Shown here: one piece after another, positions 37,257 through 46,031 of the stretch
Numbering within the stretch: the stretch's first letter is position 1
Layout of the letters: every line of letters starts with the position of its first letter
NCBI GenBank assembly: GCA_937125395.1
Contig: CAKZLI010000003.1
Coordinates: 62,001 to 126,000, forward strand
Origin: an uncultured Glaciecola sp.
Lineage (GTDB): Bacteria; Pseudomonadota; Gammaproteobacteria; Enterobacterales; Alteromonadaceae
DNA length: 64,000 nt
Reading direction: 5' to 3'
Notes under the pieces: model-generated
What the model was told of the DNA's origin: nothing
What the model saw: only the letters and a program-made list of their open reading frames with translations
The model's database searches: none
Program-made: the position numbers and the translations under genes

Positions 37257-38855
37257 TTAGTGACGGAAATGACGCATGCCAGTAAAGACCATCGCAATGC
37301 CTGCTTCATTTGCTGCATCGATGACTTCTTGATCGCGCATTGAGCCACCTGGTTGAATGATTGCACTGATCCCGGCAGCAGCCGCAGCATCAATCCCATC
37401 TCTAAATGGGAAGAATGCATCAGAGGCCATCACACTGCCTTCGACAACTAAGCCTTCATCAGCGGCTTTGATACCGGCGATTTTGGCTGAGTAGACACGG
37501 CTCATTTGGCCTGCACCTACACCGATAGTCATGCCATCTTTGCAATAAACAATGGCATTAGATTTAACGTATTTAGCGACTTTCCAAGTAAATAATAAGT
37601 CGTCTAATTGCGCTTGAGTGGGTTGTTGTGTGGTGACGAGCGTCAGATCGTCTTGCTCTACCATGCCAAAATCACGCTCTTGGATCAATAAACCACCATT
37701 AACGCGTTTAAAATCATAGCCATCAGTCAGCTGACCATACCAATCACCGCAAGCAAGCACTCGTACATTTTGTTTCGCACTGAGGATATCTTGTGCTTGC
37801 TGGCTAATCGTTGGGGCGATAATGACTTCAACAAATTGACGGTCGATAATCGCTTGTGCAGTCGGGCCATCTAATTCACGGTTAAACGCGATAATGCCAC
37901 CAAACGCTGAGGTTGGGTCGGTTTGATAAGCACGATTGTAGGCTGCTAAGATGTCATCTCCTAACGCAACACCACAAGGGTTGGCGTGTTTTACTATGAC
38001 ACATGCTGGCTCTGCAAATTCTTTAACACACTCTAAAGCAGAGTCAGTATCGGCGATATTATTAAACGATAATGCTTTGCCTTGCAGTTGCTCTGCGGTT
38101 GCAACAGAGGCTTCTTGAATGTCATTCTCAACATAGAACGCAGCAGATTGATGAGAATTCTCACCATAGCGTAAATCTTGTTTTTTGCTGACTTGAATAT
38201 TGTATGTTCGAGGAAATTCACTGTGCTCGTGTTCACAATCGTCCGCGCAGTCAGTGGAGTCTAATTTTGCACCAAAATAGTTGGCAATCATACCGTCATA
38301 TTGTGCAGTGTGCTCAAACGCTTTGATCGCTAAATCAAATCGCGTTGCATGATCCACGCCACCAGCATTATCCGACATTTGTTGTAACACGTGGCCATAG
38401 TCATTTGCGTTCACCACAATCGTGACATCGTTGTGGTTTTTGGCAGCGGCTCGAACCATTGTTGGACCGCCAATATCGATATTTTCAATTGCGTCGACTA
38501 AGGTGCAATCTGGATTGGCTACCGTAGCTGCAAATGGATATAAGTTAACCACCACCAAGTCGATGCCTTGAATATTGTTTTGTGCCATCACGGCTTCATC
38601 TTGTCCACGACGAGCAAGAATACCGCCGTGAATTTTTGGATGCAGTGTTTTAACACGTCCATCCATGATTTCAGGATGGCCTGTGTAATCAGATACTTCA
38701 ATCACAGGTAAACCGGCTTCGGCTAATAATTTAGCGGTACCACCTGTTGAGAGTAATTCAATATCTTGGGCAACCAAGGCAGTGGCAAATTCAACAATGC
38801 CTGTTTTGTCTGATACGCTTAATAGTGCGCGGCGGATTGGAGAAGGTGTTGTCAT
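37257..38855 (-). CDS. purH: Bifunctional AICAR formyltransferase/IMP cyclohydrolase PurH
   Basis: The last two steps of IMP synthesis in one 532-residue protein. The N-terminal cyclohydrolase has [26 protein letters not shown] and [16 protein letters not shown]; the C-terminal formyltransferase has [28 protein letters not shown] and [15 protein letters not shown] use the ATG at 38855; the open frame runs back past the fis terminator, which shows that the earlier starts are not used. First gene of purHD. Confidence 0.95.
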   Translation of the reverse strand: MTTPSPIRRALLSVSDKTGIVEFATALVAQDIELLSTGGTAKLLAEAGLPVIEVSDYTGHPEIMDGRVKTLHPKIHGGILARRGQDEAVMAQNNIQGIDLVVVNLYPFAATVANPDCTLVDAIENIDIGGPTMVRAAAKNHNDVTIVVNANDYGHVLQQMSDNAGGVDHATRFDLAIKAFEHTAQYDGMIANYFGAKLDSTDCADDCEHEHSEFPRTYNIQVSKKQDLRYGENSHQSAAFYVENDIQEASVATAEQLQGKALSFNNIADTDSALECVKEFAEPACVIVKHANPCGVALGDDILAAYNRAYQTDPTSAFGGIIAFNRELDGPTAQAIIDRQFVEVIIAPTISQQAQDILSAKQNVRVLACGDWYGQLTDGYDFKRVNGGLLIQERDFGMVEQDDLTLVTTQQPTQAQLDDLLFTWKVAKYVKSNAIVYCKDGMTIGVGAGQMSRVYSAKIAGIKAADEGLVVEGSVMASDAFFPFRDGIDAAAAAGISAIIQPGGSMRDQEVIDAANEAGIAMVFTGMRHFRH

Positions 38856-38906
38856 AATATTTAACTTATATTGCAAAAATTGAAAAAGTAACCATGAAGG
38901 TAAAAT

Positions 38907-38934
38907 GAAAAGAGCACCCAAAGGTGCTCTTTAT
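38907..38934 (-). terminator. Terminator downstream of fis
   Basis: AGAGCACC (38911-38918) pairs with GGTGCTCT (38923-38930) around a four-base loop, with a T-rich stretch after it on the minus strand. It ends the dusB-fis transcript and lies about 50 bases before purH. Confidence 0.8.
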
Positions 38935-38957
38935 GTGGGCGGTAAGCCCCAGCAGTG

Positions 38958-39251
38958 TTAGCTCATGCCATACTGCTTTAATTTTTTACGAAGGGTACCG
39001 CGATTGATGCCCATCATGTTCGCTGCTTTGGTTTGATTACCGCGCGTATACGTTATGACTTCTTCTAATAACGGCGCTTCTACTTCACTTAACACCATAT
39101 CATATAAAGTTTCGATGTTGGTGTCTTCTAACTGTTTAAGGTACTTGTTAACCGCTTGCTTAACTGATTCACGCAATGGTTTTTGCGCAGTAGTTTGGGC
39201 TGGTGTAGTAACAATAGTCGTAAACGGTGATGATGCATTTTGATCAAACAT
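38958..39251 (-). CDS. fis: DNA-binding protein Fis
   Basis: A 97-residue nucleoid-associated protein that binds and bends DNA and activates growth-rate-dependent promoters. The core ([20 protein letters not shown], then the helix-turn-helix [20 protein letters not shown]) matches Fis closely. It lies 29 bases after dusB, in the usual dusB-fis operon. The ATG at 39251 is the normal family start. Confidence 0.96.
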   Translation of the reverse strand: MFDQNASSPFTTIVTTPAQTTAQKPLRESVKQAVNKYLKQLEDTNIETLYDMVLSEVEAPLLEEVITYTRGNQTKAANMMGINRGTLRKKLKQYGMS

Positions 39252-39280
39252 AAATACTGCTCTTTTTTTTAATAAGAAAA

Positions 39281-40282
39281 TTAGGCGACTGAAGAAATCA
39301 TATTCTTTCGAAGTCGTGTATAAAACATCTCCAGTGCATTGAGTTGCTCACAGGCATCATCAATAGCGTTAAAGTGTCTACGAAATTCTCTTCCTTGATC
39401 ATGTTTAGCGATATACCAACCGACATGTTTACGAGCAATTCTAACACCGCTAATACCCCCATAAAAATTATGGACATTAGCTACATGCTCTAACATGACA
39501 TTGCTCTGCTCCGTCAGCTCAGGTTCAGGCAATCGCTTACCGGTGCTTAAAAAATGTAGGACTTCACGAAATATCCAAGGGTTACCTTGCGCGCCACGTC
39601 CAATCATTAATCCATCTGCACCTGTATGTTGCAATACAAATTGTGCTTTCTCGGGGCAAGTAATATCCCCATTGGCAATCACTGGAATATCGACGGCTCG
39701 TTTAATATCACGAATAGTCTGGTATTCAGCATCGCCTTTATACATACATGCTTTAGTTCGGCCATGAACTGCTAAGGATTGAATGTTGTATTGTTGTGCC
39801 AATTTTGCAATTTGCACGCCATTACGATTATCAATATCCCAACCTGTACGTATTTTCAATGTAACCGGTACATCAACACTATTAACAACGGTGTCGAGAA
39901 TTTCTTCAACGAGCGTCGGGTACTGAAGCAGTGCTGAGCCAGCCATCTTTTTGTTTACTTTTTTTGCTGGACAACCCATGTTGATATCGATGATTTGAGC
40001 ACCGTTATTCACATTAAATTGTGCAGCCTCAGCCATGAGGATAGGGTCAGAGCCCGCAATTTGGACAGAACGAATTCCGTGTTCGCCAGTATGATCCATG
40101 CGCATTTTAGATTTTTCGGTATGCCATACTTTAGGGTTACTCGATAACATCTCGGAAACCACTAACCCAGCACCCATCTTTTTACACATTTGACGAAATG
40201 GCCTATCTGTTACGCCCGCCATAGGCGCTAAGATCAAGTTATTTTCTAGTGTGTAATGACCAATATTAATTGATGTATTCAA
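39281..40282 (-). CDS. dusB: tRNA-dihydrouridine synthase DusB
   Basis: A 333-residue flavin enzyme that reduces uridine in tRNA. The motifs are in order: [20 protein letters not shown], the conserved [20 protein letters not shown] with the catalytic cysteine, RTGWD, AVHGRTK, VIANGDI and [15 protein letters not shown]. The start is a TTG at 40282 with GAGG six bases before it; a nearby ATG is out of frame and ends after a few codons. First gene of dusB-fis. Confidence 0.94.
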   Translation of the reverse strand: MNTSINIGHYTLENNLILAPMAGVTDRPFRQMCKKMGAGLVVSEMLSSNPKVWHTEKSKMRMDHTGEHGIRSVQIAGSDPILMAEAAQFNVNNGAQIIDINMGCPAKKVNKKMAGSALLQYPTLVEEILDTVVNSVDVPVTLKIRTGWDIDNRNGVQIAKLAQQYNIQSLAVHGRTKACMYKGDAEYQTIRDIKRAVDIPVIANGDITCPEKAQFVLQHTGADGLMIGRGAQGNPWIFREVLHFLSTGKRLPEPELTEQSNVMLEHVANVHNFYGGISGVRIARKHVGWYIAKHDQGREFRRHFNAIDDACEQLNALEMFYTRLRKNMISSVA

Positions 40283-40387
40283 CCATTACCTCACGTTCAA
40301 CAGCCATCATTAGGTTACTCATTGACAGTATGAATAAAAAACGTCCACATTGTGCAATTAATAACCTAATTCCGTCAGGGGAGCGCA

Positions 40388-40416
40388 ATATTACGCGTTT
40401 TTGATGGGTTTGAAAA
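40388..40416 (-). promoter_or_regulatory. Putative dusB-fis promoter with GC-rich discriminator
   Basis: On the minus strand TTTTCA (40411-40416) and TAATAT (40388-40393) are 17 bases apart, followed directly by the GC-rich GCGCTCCCC where transcription would begin. Known fis promoters have such a discriminator and are under growth-rate and stringent control. Confidence 0.55.
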
Positions 40417-40459
40417 GACTATTTTTTAATCAAATTGATATTTTTTTACTTGACAATAA

Positions 40460-41338
40460 TTATCGCTTTGTCCCAGAGATACGAGCCCAGTCGCCATCGG
40501 TGACAATTTCATCAATTATAAAGTCTTGTGAATACAAATCAGCAATGCCTTGTGCTTGCTCAACCAATATCCCCGATAAAACAATTTGGCCTTGGCTGAT
40601 GCAATAGCCCGATATAATAGTGCGCAGTTCACGCAGTGGTGCTGCAAGGATATTTGCTAGTACGATGTCGGCTTGATAATCAGGCGCGGCAGGTGGAAGG
40701 GTAACAGTGAGTTGATCAGCGACAGCGTTACGTTCTGCATTTTCACGAGTCGCCTGTAATGCTTGTGGATCTATGTCAATACCGAGTAAATCAAGTGCGC
40801 CTAACTTTAACGCAGCGATACCCAAAATACCGCTACCACAACCAAAATCCAGCACACGTTTATTAGTTAACTCTAACCCGTCTAACCAACGTAAACATAG
40901 CGCCGTTGTTGCATGTGTTCCTGTACCAAAAGCGAGTCCAGGATCAAGCATGACATTTACTGCATCAGGGTTGGGGATTTCGCGCCATGATGGACAGATC
41001 CACAAGCGCTCGCCAAATTGCATAGCATGAAAGTTATCCATCCATTCTCGCTCCCAATCTTTGTCTTCCAATGGGTCAAGCACATAAATGAATTCATCTA
41101 ATAAGATCTTGGCTTTGGCTAATCGGTCAATGATCGCTTGCATATCATCATTCGCATCAAACAAACCGATGACCTGTGTATCAGCCCATAAAATGATTTC
41201 ACCGGGTTTCGGTTCATACACTGGAGTATCTTTAGCATCGACAAACGTAACGGCTTGCGCGCCGTTGCCACTGAGCATATCGCCTAATGCTTGTGCATGT
41301 TTGGCGACCATATTGATTTTGAGTTGGATATAAGCCAA
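40460..41338 (-). CDS. prmA: Ribosomal protein L11 methyltransferase PrmA
   Basis: A 292-residue SAM-dependent enzyme that methylates ribosomal protein L11. The N-terminal domain ([19 protein letters not shown]) binds L11; the catalytic part has [58 protein letters not shown] and [15 protein letters not shown]. The start is a TTG at 41338, which lines up with the family N-terminus. AGGA lies upstream. It is separated by only four bases from the S10 peptidase stop, so it may be co-transcribed with it. Confidence 0.94.
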   Translation of the reverse strand: MAYIQLKINMVAKHAQALGDMLSGNGAQAVTFVDAKDTPVYEPKPGEIILWADTQVIGLFDANDDMQAIIDRLAKAKILLDEFIYVLDPLEDKDWEREWMDNFHAMQFGERLWICPSWREIPNPDAVNVMLDPGLAFGTGTHATTALCLRWLDGLELTNKRVLDFGCGSGILGIAALKLGALDLLGIDIDPQALQATRENAERNAVADQLTVTLPPAAPDYQADIVLANILAAPLRELRTIISGYCISQGQIVLSGILVEQAQGIADLYSQDFIIDEIVTDGDWARISGTKR

Positions 41339-41342
41339 TGCA

Positions 41343-42845
41343 TTATTCCTGTAAAAAAGTGCGGATATCGCTGACCAAGGCTTCCAATGAGGGTTGATGA
41401 ATATACATCATGTGACCAGCTTCGTAGTATTTCATTGTAACACGGCTTGGGTCGATGCCATTATGATTCATTGAATGTTCGGTCGCAAAAAACGGAGTGG
41501 CCAAATCATAATAACCATTGCCAACGAACACTCTAAAATCATGATTTTGACGCATTGCTTTGGCAATAAAAGGAGTGACATTCAAAAAACCTTGGCTGCG
41601 CGCGTTACTCTCATACAACCAATTCCATGCACTGAACACTTTGCCGCTGAGAATTTGATAGCGCTGGTCACGCTGCACATTCAAAGCAGTGCGCATATAG
41701 TGATTTATGAGTGCCGTATACGCCCCATCAATTGCATAACCTGATGGGTCCGCCTCAAACCGGTTAGCATTCAAATCGCCTTCTTTACCCAAATAGCGAC
41801 TATCGAGTCGACCCACGCTGACGCCTTTGTCGCGTAGTAATTCTTTCATAAAATAAAATTCATTGATGCGTAAATTCGCACGCTCCAAAAACGCTTTTGA
41901 TAAACCGGTCATCGCATGTAATTGGGTTAATACTGAGGTGCGTTCTGCGTCACTTGCTAGACTGCCTTTTAGCAAAACGGTTGCGTATTCTCCTAGTGCA
42001 AAGTCTCTGACTGCCTGTAAAAAGGTAGCCAAATCAGGAAAAGCGCTGCGGTCGATGACGTCATGATACCAAGCTGTCGCTGCATACGTCGGTAAAAACG
42101 TAATGAATGGTAGGTCGTTGCCAGCTTTAAAATCACCCGTTTGAAAATCCACAATTGATGAGATGAGCATCACACCCGATAAATCAGTCGATCCCCAACC
42201 CTCTTGTAATTCTCGCACCATCGCACCGGCACGCGTAGTGCCATAGCTTTCACCAACTAAATATTTAGGTCGATTAAATAGATTGTGTTTACGGGTAAAG
42301 GCGCGCACAAAATCAGCCATTACAACAGCATCTTCTTTGACTCCCCAAAATGCCTTACCTTCATATTCACCTAAGGAATGAGAATACCCCGTGCCGACAG
42401 GGTCAATAAATACCATGTCAGCGATATCAATTAAGCTTAATGGATTGTGTGCTAGAGAATATGGGGGTGCGCCAACAGATTCCCCATCACTTGGTAATAC
42501 CACCCGTTTAGGGCCGAACACACCCATATGTAACCACACACTGGATGAGCCAGGGCCACCATTAAAAATATATAAGATAGGGCGTTGGTTATCGGGTTTG
42601 CCATTTGCAAAATAAGCAGTTGAATAAATGTTAGCTTTGGGTTGTTGGTTATCATCATACAAAAAATGATCACCAGCATGTACTGTGTATTTAATGGTTT
42701 TACCGTTGAATTTGGCACTGTGCTCGGTGACACTGACTTGTACTTCAGGGATGGGCGTCGGTTGCTCTTCTGCGAGGCTTACCGTGCTGAGAAGCAAGCT
42801 GATGAGAACAGTAATTGTGAACATAAAAACAAAGTGCAAACGCAT
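41343..42845 (-). CDS. Secreted S10 family serine carboxypeptidase
   Basis: A 500-residue exported peptidase of family S10. A signal peptide ([20 protein letters not shown]) ends near ALAEEQ. The oxyanion region is [11 protein letters not shown], the catalytic serine is in [10 protein letters not shown], the aspartate in [11 protein letters not shown] and the histidine in [11 protein letters not shown]. It should remove C-terminal amino acids of peptides in the periplasm or outside. I use the ATG at 42845, which starts the signal peptide; the frame extends further without support. It lies just upstream of prmA. Confidence 0.92.
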   Translation of the reverse strand: MRLHFVFMFTITVLISLLLSTVSLAEEQPTPIPEVQVSVTEHSAKFNGKTIKYTVHAGDHFLYDDNQQPKANIYSTAYFANGKPDNQRPILYIFNGGPGSSSVWLHMGVFGPKRVVLPSDGESVGAPPYSLAHNPLSLIDIADMVFIDPVGTGYSHSLGEYEGKAFWGVKEDAVVMADFVRAFTRKHNLFNRPKYLVGESYGTTRAGAMVRELQEGWGSTDLSGVMLISSIVDFQTGDFKAGNDLPFITFLPTYAATAWYHDVIDRSAFPDLATFLQAVRDFALGEYATVLLKGSLASDAERTSVLTQLHAMTGLSKAFLERANLRINEFYFMKELLRDKGVSVGRLDSRYLGKEGDLNANRFEADPSGYAIDGAYTALINHYMRTALNVQRDQRYQILSGKVFSAWNWLYESNARSQGFLNVTPFIAKAMRQNHDFRVFVGNGYYDLATPFFATEHSMNHNGIDPSRVTMKYYEAGHMMYIHQPSLEALVSDIRTFLQE

Positions 42846-42972
42846 CGTAGATTTCCTTTTTAGGGTTGTTTGGCTGCTAAGTAGCCAAAAATCAATATAG
42901 CGACTAATATACGGTAGATACAGGTATAAAAAGTACTGATTTTGGCAAGATAACATAATTATAGAGGTAAGT

Positions 42973-43209
42973 ATGTTGGAAATGAAACCCTTCTGTGAAC
43001 GCTGTGAGAATCTGCTTCCACCAGATTCAAACCGAGCTTATATTTGTTCATTTGAATGTACATTCTGTGCTCAATGTAATGCGTCTGCTTTGCATAACGT
43101 CTGTCCTAATTGCCAAGGTCAGCTAATAATGCGCCCATCACGTGTGGGTAAAGCATTATTACGTCACCCTGCCAAAAAAATCCATCGTGATAAATTATTA
43201 CCGGATTAA
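42973..43209 (+). CDS. DUF1272 domain-containing zinc-ribbon protein
   Basis: A 78-residue protein with the family pattern MLEMKPFCERCENLLPPDS, then ICSFECTFCAQCNAS and NVCPNCQG, four cysteine pairs in all that could hold zinc. The function of the family is unknown. The ATG has AGAGG five bases before it. It is divergent from the S10 peptidase gene. Confidence 0.88.
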   Translation: MLEMKPFCERCENLLPPDSNRAYICSFECTFCAQCNASALHNVCPNCQGQLIMRPSRVGKALLRHPAKKIHRDKLLPD

Positions 43210-43333
43210 ATTAAATGAGATTAAATTCGTTAGCCTTTAGTATAGAATTTTGCTACCTGCACCTAAAATAACCTATCCAATCCGTCATCAAGCCAATTCT
43301 TGAACTATGTTTACATAAGTTAAATAACAAATT

Positions 43334-44398
43334 GTGAATATAATGACGTTATCTGCCATCAGTCTTTCTAGCGTTCCAAATAATAACGTTAAGTATGATT
43401 TTACGATTTTACTAGTCGATGATTGCCCAGTAGATCTGCATGTCACCGTTGATGCGTTAACGGGTTTGTGTCGCTTAACTTTGGCAACATCAGCACTCGA
43501 AGCGCAACAAATTATTGAATATAATGCGTTGCCAGATTTAATTATTTTAGATGCTAATATGCCAGTTAAAAATGGCTATGAGTTATGTTTAGAACTAAAA
43601 AAACAAGCCATTACCAAAAATTTACCCGTCGTTATTCTAAGTTCAAATACCGATGTTGAATTTAAGCTCAAAGGGTTTCAACACGGTTGTGTTGATTATT
43701 TAACTAAGCCGATTGATAAATTGGAACTGTATCATCGAGTTCAAGTATATCTGCAACATATTCAACAGCGTCGAGATTTAGAGATGATGTCATTTATCGA
43801 TCCTGTTACGGGTGTCACTAATCGACGCACATATGAATTTATGCTCCAAAAAGAATGGAATCGATCCATCCGCTATGCCAGTTGTGTCTGTTTATTGGTG
43901 ATGGATTTAGATGATTTTAAAGCGTTTAATAGCTTGTATGGGCATGTTGAAGGAGATCGTTGTTTGCGTCAGATTGCACAATTGTTAGCAGCATTTGGTT
44001 TGCGCAGTAATGATATTTTTGCCCGTTTTGGCGGTGAATCGTTTGTATTGATGCTGCCAGGTTGTGAATTACGCGGAGCGATTGCGATAGCCGAACGGAT
44101 GATTCAATCTGTTCGTGACTTAAAGATCCCCCATGAAGCAATGAAACAACCGGGTCATTTAAGTATTTCAATCGGTGTAGCCGCAGAATATCCGCATCCA
44201 GAAGTGGAACCTGAGCATTTGTTTGAACAAGCTGATGATGCATTATTTATGGCAAAGCACGCCGGTAAAAATCGCTTTGCGGTAAGTGAAGATAGCGAGT
44301 TTCAACAAACCAAAAATACCAATCCTTATTTAGGACAGGCTTACATACATGGTGAGCGAGCTCGTGGGCATATGCAAAAAAGGGTAGGTGACCGATGA
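43334..44398 (+). CDS. Response regulator with variant GGDEF domain (GGESF)
   Basis: A 354-residue REC-GGDEF protein. The receiver has LLVDDCPVD and phospho-acceptor Asp73 in LIILDANMPVKNG; YLTKPID carries the lysine. The GGDEF domain has IDPVTGVTNRRTYEFML and VMDLDDFKAFNSLYGHVEGD. The active-site motif is GGESF, where the usual fourth residue Glu is replaced by Ser, so catalysis may be weakened or lost. The inhibitory site RSND lies five residues before it. It resembles the protein at 18769 over its whole length and is probably a diverged paralogue. Starts at a GTG, with an ATG three codons on. Confidence 0.9.
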   Translation: MNIMTLSAISLSSVPNNNVKYDFTILLVDDCPVDLHVTVDALTGLCRLTLATSALEAQQIIEYNALPDLIILDANMPVKNGYELCLELKKQAITKNLPVVILSSNTDVEFKLKGFQHGCVDYLTKPIDKLELYHRVQVYLQHIQQRRDLEMMSFIDPVTGVTNRRTYEFMLQKEWNRSIRYASCVCLLVMDLDDFKAFNSLYGHVEGDRCLRQIAQLLAAFGLRSNDIFARFGGESFVLMLPGCELRGAIAIAERMIQSVRDLKIPHEAMKQPGHLSISIGVAAEYPHPEVEPEHLFEQADDALFMAKHAGKNRFAVSEDSEFQQTKNTNPYLGQAYIHGERARGHMQKRVGDR

Positions 44399-44414
44399 TC
44401 AATCCTACCCTTTT
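44380..44414 (+). terminator. Terminator at the end of the GGESF regulator gene
   Basis: AAGGGTAGG (44380-44388) pairs with CCTACCCTT (44404-44412), followed by T. The stem overlaps the stop codon. The A-rich side lets it work for the convergent HiPIP gene too. Confidence 0.85.
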
Positions 44415-44457
44415 AATGTTTGCTAATTAACAATTAACAGCGTTAATTCATCCAGCA

Positions 44458-44742
44458 CTATTTTGGTGCGTAAGCACTACACCAGCCTTTAGCTGCAACT
44501 TCTTTGCCAGGGAATATGGCACACGGACGCCATTCTTTGCCGTCTTCACCTTGGATAAAGGCACACCCATCACAATAGGCACCTTCTACGGGCGATACAT
44601 GAGCATATTTTAATGCTAATGCAGTTGCATCAGTCGGATCTAGAGGTTCTGCTTGAGCACGAAGAGCGACTGAACCTAATGTAACGCCAATTAATGCGCC
44701 ACCTGATAACTTTAAAAAATTACGACGATCGATGTTTTTCAT
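44458..44742 (-). CDS. High-potential iron-sulfur protein (HiPIP), Tat-exported
   Basis: A 94-residue periplasmic electron carrier. The N-terminus has a twin-arginine signal (DRRNFLKLSGGALIGVTLGS). The mature part holds the four cysteines of a [4Fe-4S] cluster: YCDGCAFIQG, WRPCAIFPGKEV and GWCSAYAPK, a pattern typical of HiPIP. AAGGA lies before the ATG. HiPIPs are known from photosynthetic and some respiratory bacteria. Its partner is unknown; the flavin reductase and small membrane protein upstream are on the same strand. Confidence 0.93.
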   Translation of the reverse strand: MKNIDRRNFLKLSGGALIGVTLGSVALRAQAEPLDPTDATALALKYAHVSPVEGAYCDGCAFIQGEDGKEWRPCAIFPGKEVAAKGWCSAYAPK

Positions 44743-44823
44743 GATTGTTTCCTTTTTTTTAAATAAAATATTTAATGTAATACAAATAATAACGATTCTT
44801 TTTTACGGTGCTTTAAAACTAAC

Positions 44824-44849
44824 AAAGGCCTATCAATTGATAAGCCTTT
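44824..44849 (-). terminator. Possible terminator after the small membrane protein gene
   Basis: AAAGGC and GCCTTT enclose a TATCAATTGATA palindrome, giving a long hairpin. On the minus strand it is followed by GTTAGTTTT, a weak T run, about 40 bases after the small gene's stop. Confidence 0.5.
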
Positions 44850-44886
44850 GGGTAAAAAATGCTGCATGTTGTAGGGTGAATCAGCT

Positions 44887-45036
44887 CTATTCAAGCTTGT
44901 CCTTGTCTTGTTCAGCCCGTGAGCTGTCTTCATCTGGAAATGTGTTCATCAACAAAACAAAACCAATGACAATAATACATATAACACCACAAATGATAAT
45001 CAATTGGTCAAAATTAGGGTCAAGAACGGTATCCAT
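44887..45036 (-). CDS. Small single-pass membrane protein (49 residues)
   Basis: The frame starts MDTVLDPNFDQLIIICGVIC, continues through a hydrophobic helix of about 20 residues (12-31) and ends in a charged tail rich in D, E and K (FPDEDSSRAEQDKDKLE). It lies eight bases after the flavin reductase stop on the same strand, which suggests one operon. The ribosome site is weak. I know no family for it. The membrane helix, acidic tail and tight spacing make it plausible; expression is unproved. Confidence 0.6.
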   Translation of the reverse strand: MDTVLDPNFDQLIIICGVICIIVIGFVLLMNTFPDEDSSRAEQDKDKLE

Positions 45037-45044
45037 AAACTATA

Positions 45045-45677
45045 TTACTCTATATTTTGCACCGGCGCATCTGCCTTTGCATATTGATATCGACCGATTG
45101 TATTCGTCGAATGATATGCGTCTAACCCTGATACAGCGGCCGTGTTTAGTCGGTCAATAGCGATGTAACCATCAGCAGCAACGGCATGCTTATCGACGTT
45201 TACTTCGACTACTTGACCAATCACTAATTCGGTATTGTTGAGTGCGATAATTTGTATATCCTGCAACTCAAGCCCAATCTTTAATCTTGATTCTGCCACG
45301 AAAGGCGCTGGATGTGAATCACTTAGCCAAGGCGTTAAACCGACGTGTTCAAATTCACTGACACCTTCAGCAAATCGAGCTGAGGTGTGGTGGGCTTCGC
45401 GAGTATGTTCAATCCCAACGTGGTTAATCGTATACACACCAGTATCTTTGATATTTTGTAGTGTGTCTCTAGGCACTGTATGAGGGCGCATAATCATTCC
45501 CATTAATGGTGGATGTGCACCAATGTGAAAAACAGAACTGACTATCGCCAAATTATGTTGCCCTGATTTACTGATTGTACCAATTAGATTAGCACTCTTA
45601 AATCCTGATAGTGCATTGATAAAATTAGCACGATATCGTTGTTCCATATTGGCGATATCACTGGCATTAAATAACAT
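45045..45677 (-). CDS. Flavin reductase family protein (FMN-binding split barrel)
   Basis: A 210-residue protein of the flavin reductase-like family. Conserved parts are ALSGFKSANLIGTISKSGQH, the flavin-site HTVPRDTLQNIKDTGVYTIN and ETPWL-like positions near SEFEHVGLTPWL. Relatives bind FMN and reduce flavins or metals, with the substrate often unknown. It is followed by the 49-residue membrane protein and the HiPIP gene, so a small redox unit is possible. Confidence 0.85.
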   Translation of the reverse strand: MLFNASDIANMEQRYRANFINALSGFKSANLIGTISKSGQHNLAIVSSVFHIGAHPPLMGMIMRPHTVPRDTLQNIKDTGVYTINHVGIEHTREAHHTSARFAEGVSEFEHVGLTPWLSDSHPAPFVAESRLKIGLELQDIQIIALNNTELVIGQVVEVNVDKHAVAADGYIAIDRLNTAAVSGLDAYHSTNTIGRYQYAKADAPVQNIE

Positions 45678-45690
45678 ACAGAATCCTTAA

Positions 45691-45882
45691 TTACTCGTCA
45701 TCGCGCTTAGCAACGATCTCAATACCCCAACCGGTATCGTTGATGAACACCTCTATGGGTGAGCAGCAAATCTGACAATCAACAATTTGTTGTTGACCGA
45801 TATCATTGTCAGCATCAATCTCAATATCATTAATGACCATACAATATGGGCATTCAAAAGTCTGTGGGTCGGTTAAACTCAT
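45691..45882 (-). CDS. CPXCG motif-containing cysteine-rich protein
   Basis: A 63-residue protein starting MSLTDPQTFECPYCMVINDI, with CPYC and DCQICCSPIEV, ending in charged residues. This pattern fits the CPXCG-motif family of small zinc-ribbon proteins of unknown function. The ATG at 45882 starts the family region; an upstream in-frame start adds only an unrelated stretch. It lies 13 bases before the flavin reductase gene, on the same strand. Confidence 0.83.
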   Translation of the reverse strand: MSLTDPQTFECPYCMVINDIEIDADNDIGQQQIVDCQICCSPIEVFINDTGWGIEIVAKRDDE

Positions 45883-46031
45883 TATATTACTGCAATAAAA
45901 TTGAATTAATTTGTTATACGACAAACCCAGCGATAAAGTTTGCAAGCCACATAAAAAATATCACATTAGTGTGTTGTCTTTATGATTGAAGATATTTTAC
46001 AATGCCACTGTATATATATACACTGTGCAAC

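Noticed and set aside
37257..38921. Longer purH reading frame from 38921
   Set aside because: The extra 22 codons run through the fis terminator and do not match the family N-terminus.
40266..40288. ATG just before dusB as the start
   Set aside because: It is out of frame and stops after a few codons; the TTG has a GAGG six bases upstream.
40429..40447. AATCAAATTGATA with a T run as terminator
   Set aside because: Palindrome with a one-base centre cannot form a stable hairpin.
44732..45160. Open frame of about 142 codons on the plus strand
   Set aside because: It runs antisense to the HiPIP start, the small membrane protein and the flavin reductase, has no ribosome site and no recognisable domain.
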